Assembly: GCA_027450125.1 (NCBI GenBank)
Contig: DAIDKG010000189.1
Span: 1 to 5,864, forward strand
Direction: 5' to 3'
Source of the DNA: Bordetella sp.
GTDB lineage: Bacteria > Pseudomonadota > Gammaproteobacteria > Burkholderiales > Burkholderiaceae_B
DNA length: 5,864 nucleotides
Part shown: piece after piece, positions 5,802-5,864 of the stretch
How positions within the stretch are numbered: position 1 is the stretch's first letter
How the letters are laid out: each line of letters starts with the position of its first letter
Notes under the pieces: model-generated
Told to the model about the DNA's origin: nothing
Seen by the model: only the letters and a program-made list of their open reading frames with translations
Database searches by the model: none
Translations under genes and position numbers: made by a program

Positions 5802-5864
5802 ATGACCTCCCCTATTCCTGCCCTGAGCCACCTGGACGAATCCGGCCAGATCCGCATGGTCGAT
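5802..5864 (+). CDS. moaC: MoaC, cyclic pyranopterin monophosphate synthase, N-terminus only
   Basis: The first 21 codons of moaC; the gene continues past the right edge. MoaC, working with the radical-SAM enzyme MoaA, makes cyclic pyranopterin monophosphate, the first stable intermediate of molybdenum cofactor synthesis, in the cytosol. The visible sequence, MTSPIPALSHLDESGQIRMVD, has the family's N-terminal pattern: a Leu-Ser/Thr-His stretch, a short Gly-containing loop, then MVD, which in full-length proteins leads into the conserved core. The active-site residues are outside the window. The start is the ATG at 5802-5804. The preceding bases (CGTTTTTAATC) contain no Shine-Dalgarno, so translation initiation may be weak or depend on a short leader. 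It is transcribed away from the DUF748 gene. Confidence 0.88.
   Translation, partial: MTSPIPALSHLDESGQIRMVD

Overview
The window is GC-rich (roughly two thirds G+C by eye), densely packed and entirely chromosomal in character. Codon use is strongly G/C-ending and the gene types fit a betaproteobacterium. A Bordetella/Achromobacter-like member of the Alcaligenaceae is my best guess, inferred from protein style rather than from any search. I see no mobile element, CRISPR array, tRNA or rRNA.

Layout, left to right. Positions 1-563 (minus) hold the N-terminal half of a YcaD-like major facilitator transporter that runs off the left edge. Positions 608-642 hold a clear intrinsic terminator reading leftward. 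Next come three minus-strand genes: a Prx5-type peroxiredoxin (667-1170), a Tat-signal dienelactone-hydrolase-family protein (1259-2143), and a very large AsmA-like DUF748 protein with a C-terminal OmpA-like domain (2200-5655). At the right edge, after a 146-base divergent intergenic region, the first 21 codons of moaC (molybdenum cofactor biosynthesis) start on the plus strand at 5802.

Transcription of the three complete genes runs from right to left: DUF748 protein, then hydrolase, then peroxiredoxin, ending at the terminator. The gaps are 56 and 88 bases. The first contains a strong hairpin without a T-run. The second contains two GCAGC/GCTGC inverted repeats around a possible promoter, so the peroxiredoxin may also be expressed on its own. 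The DUF748 protein (periplasm, lipid or envelope homeostasis) and the exported hydrolase are both envelope proteins, and the peroxiredoxin is a cytosolic antioxidant enzyme. A shared stress or envelope-maintenance theme is plausible but is inference. MoaC is functionally unrelated and simply diverges from this cluster.

I find no convincing previously undescribed system. The most notable items are the interrupted OmpA-like module of the DUF748 protein, a nearly symmetric -10 sequence that could serve both divergent transcripts, and several short repeats at likely promoter or leader positions.
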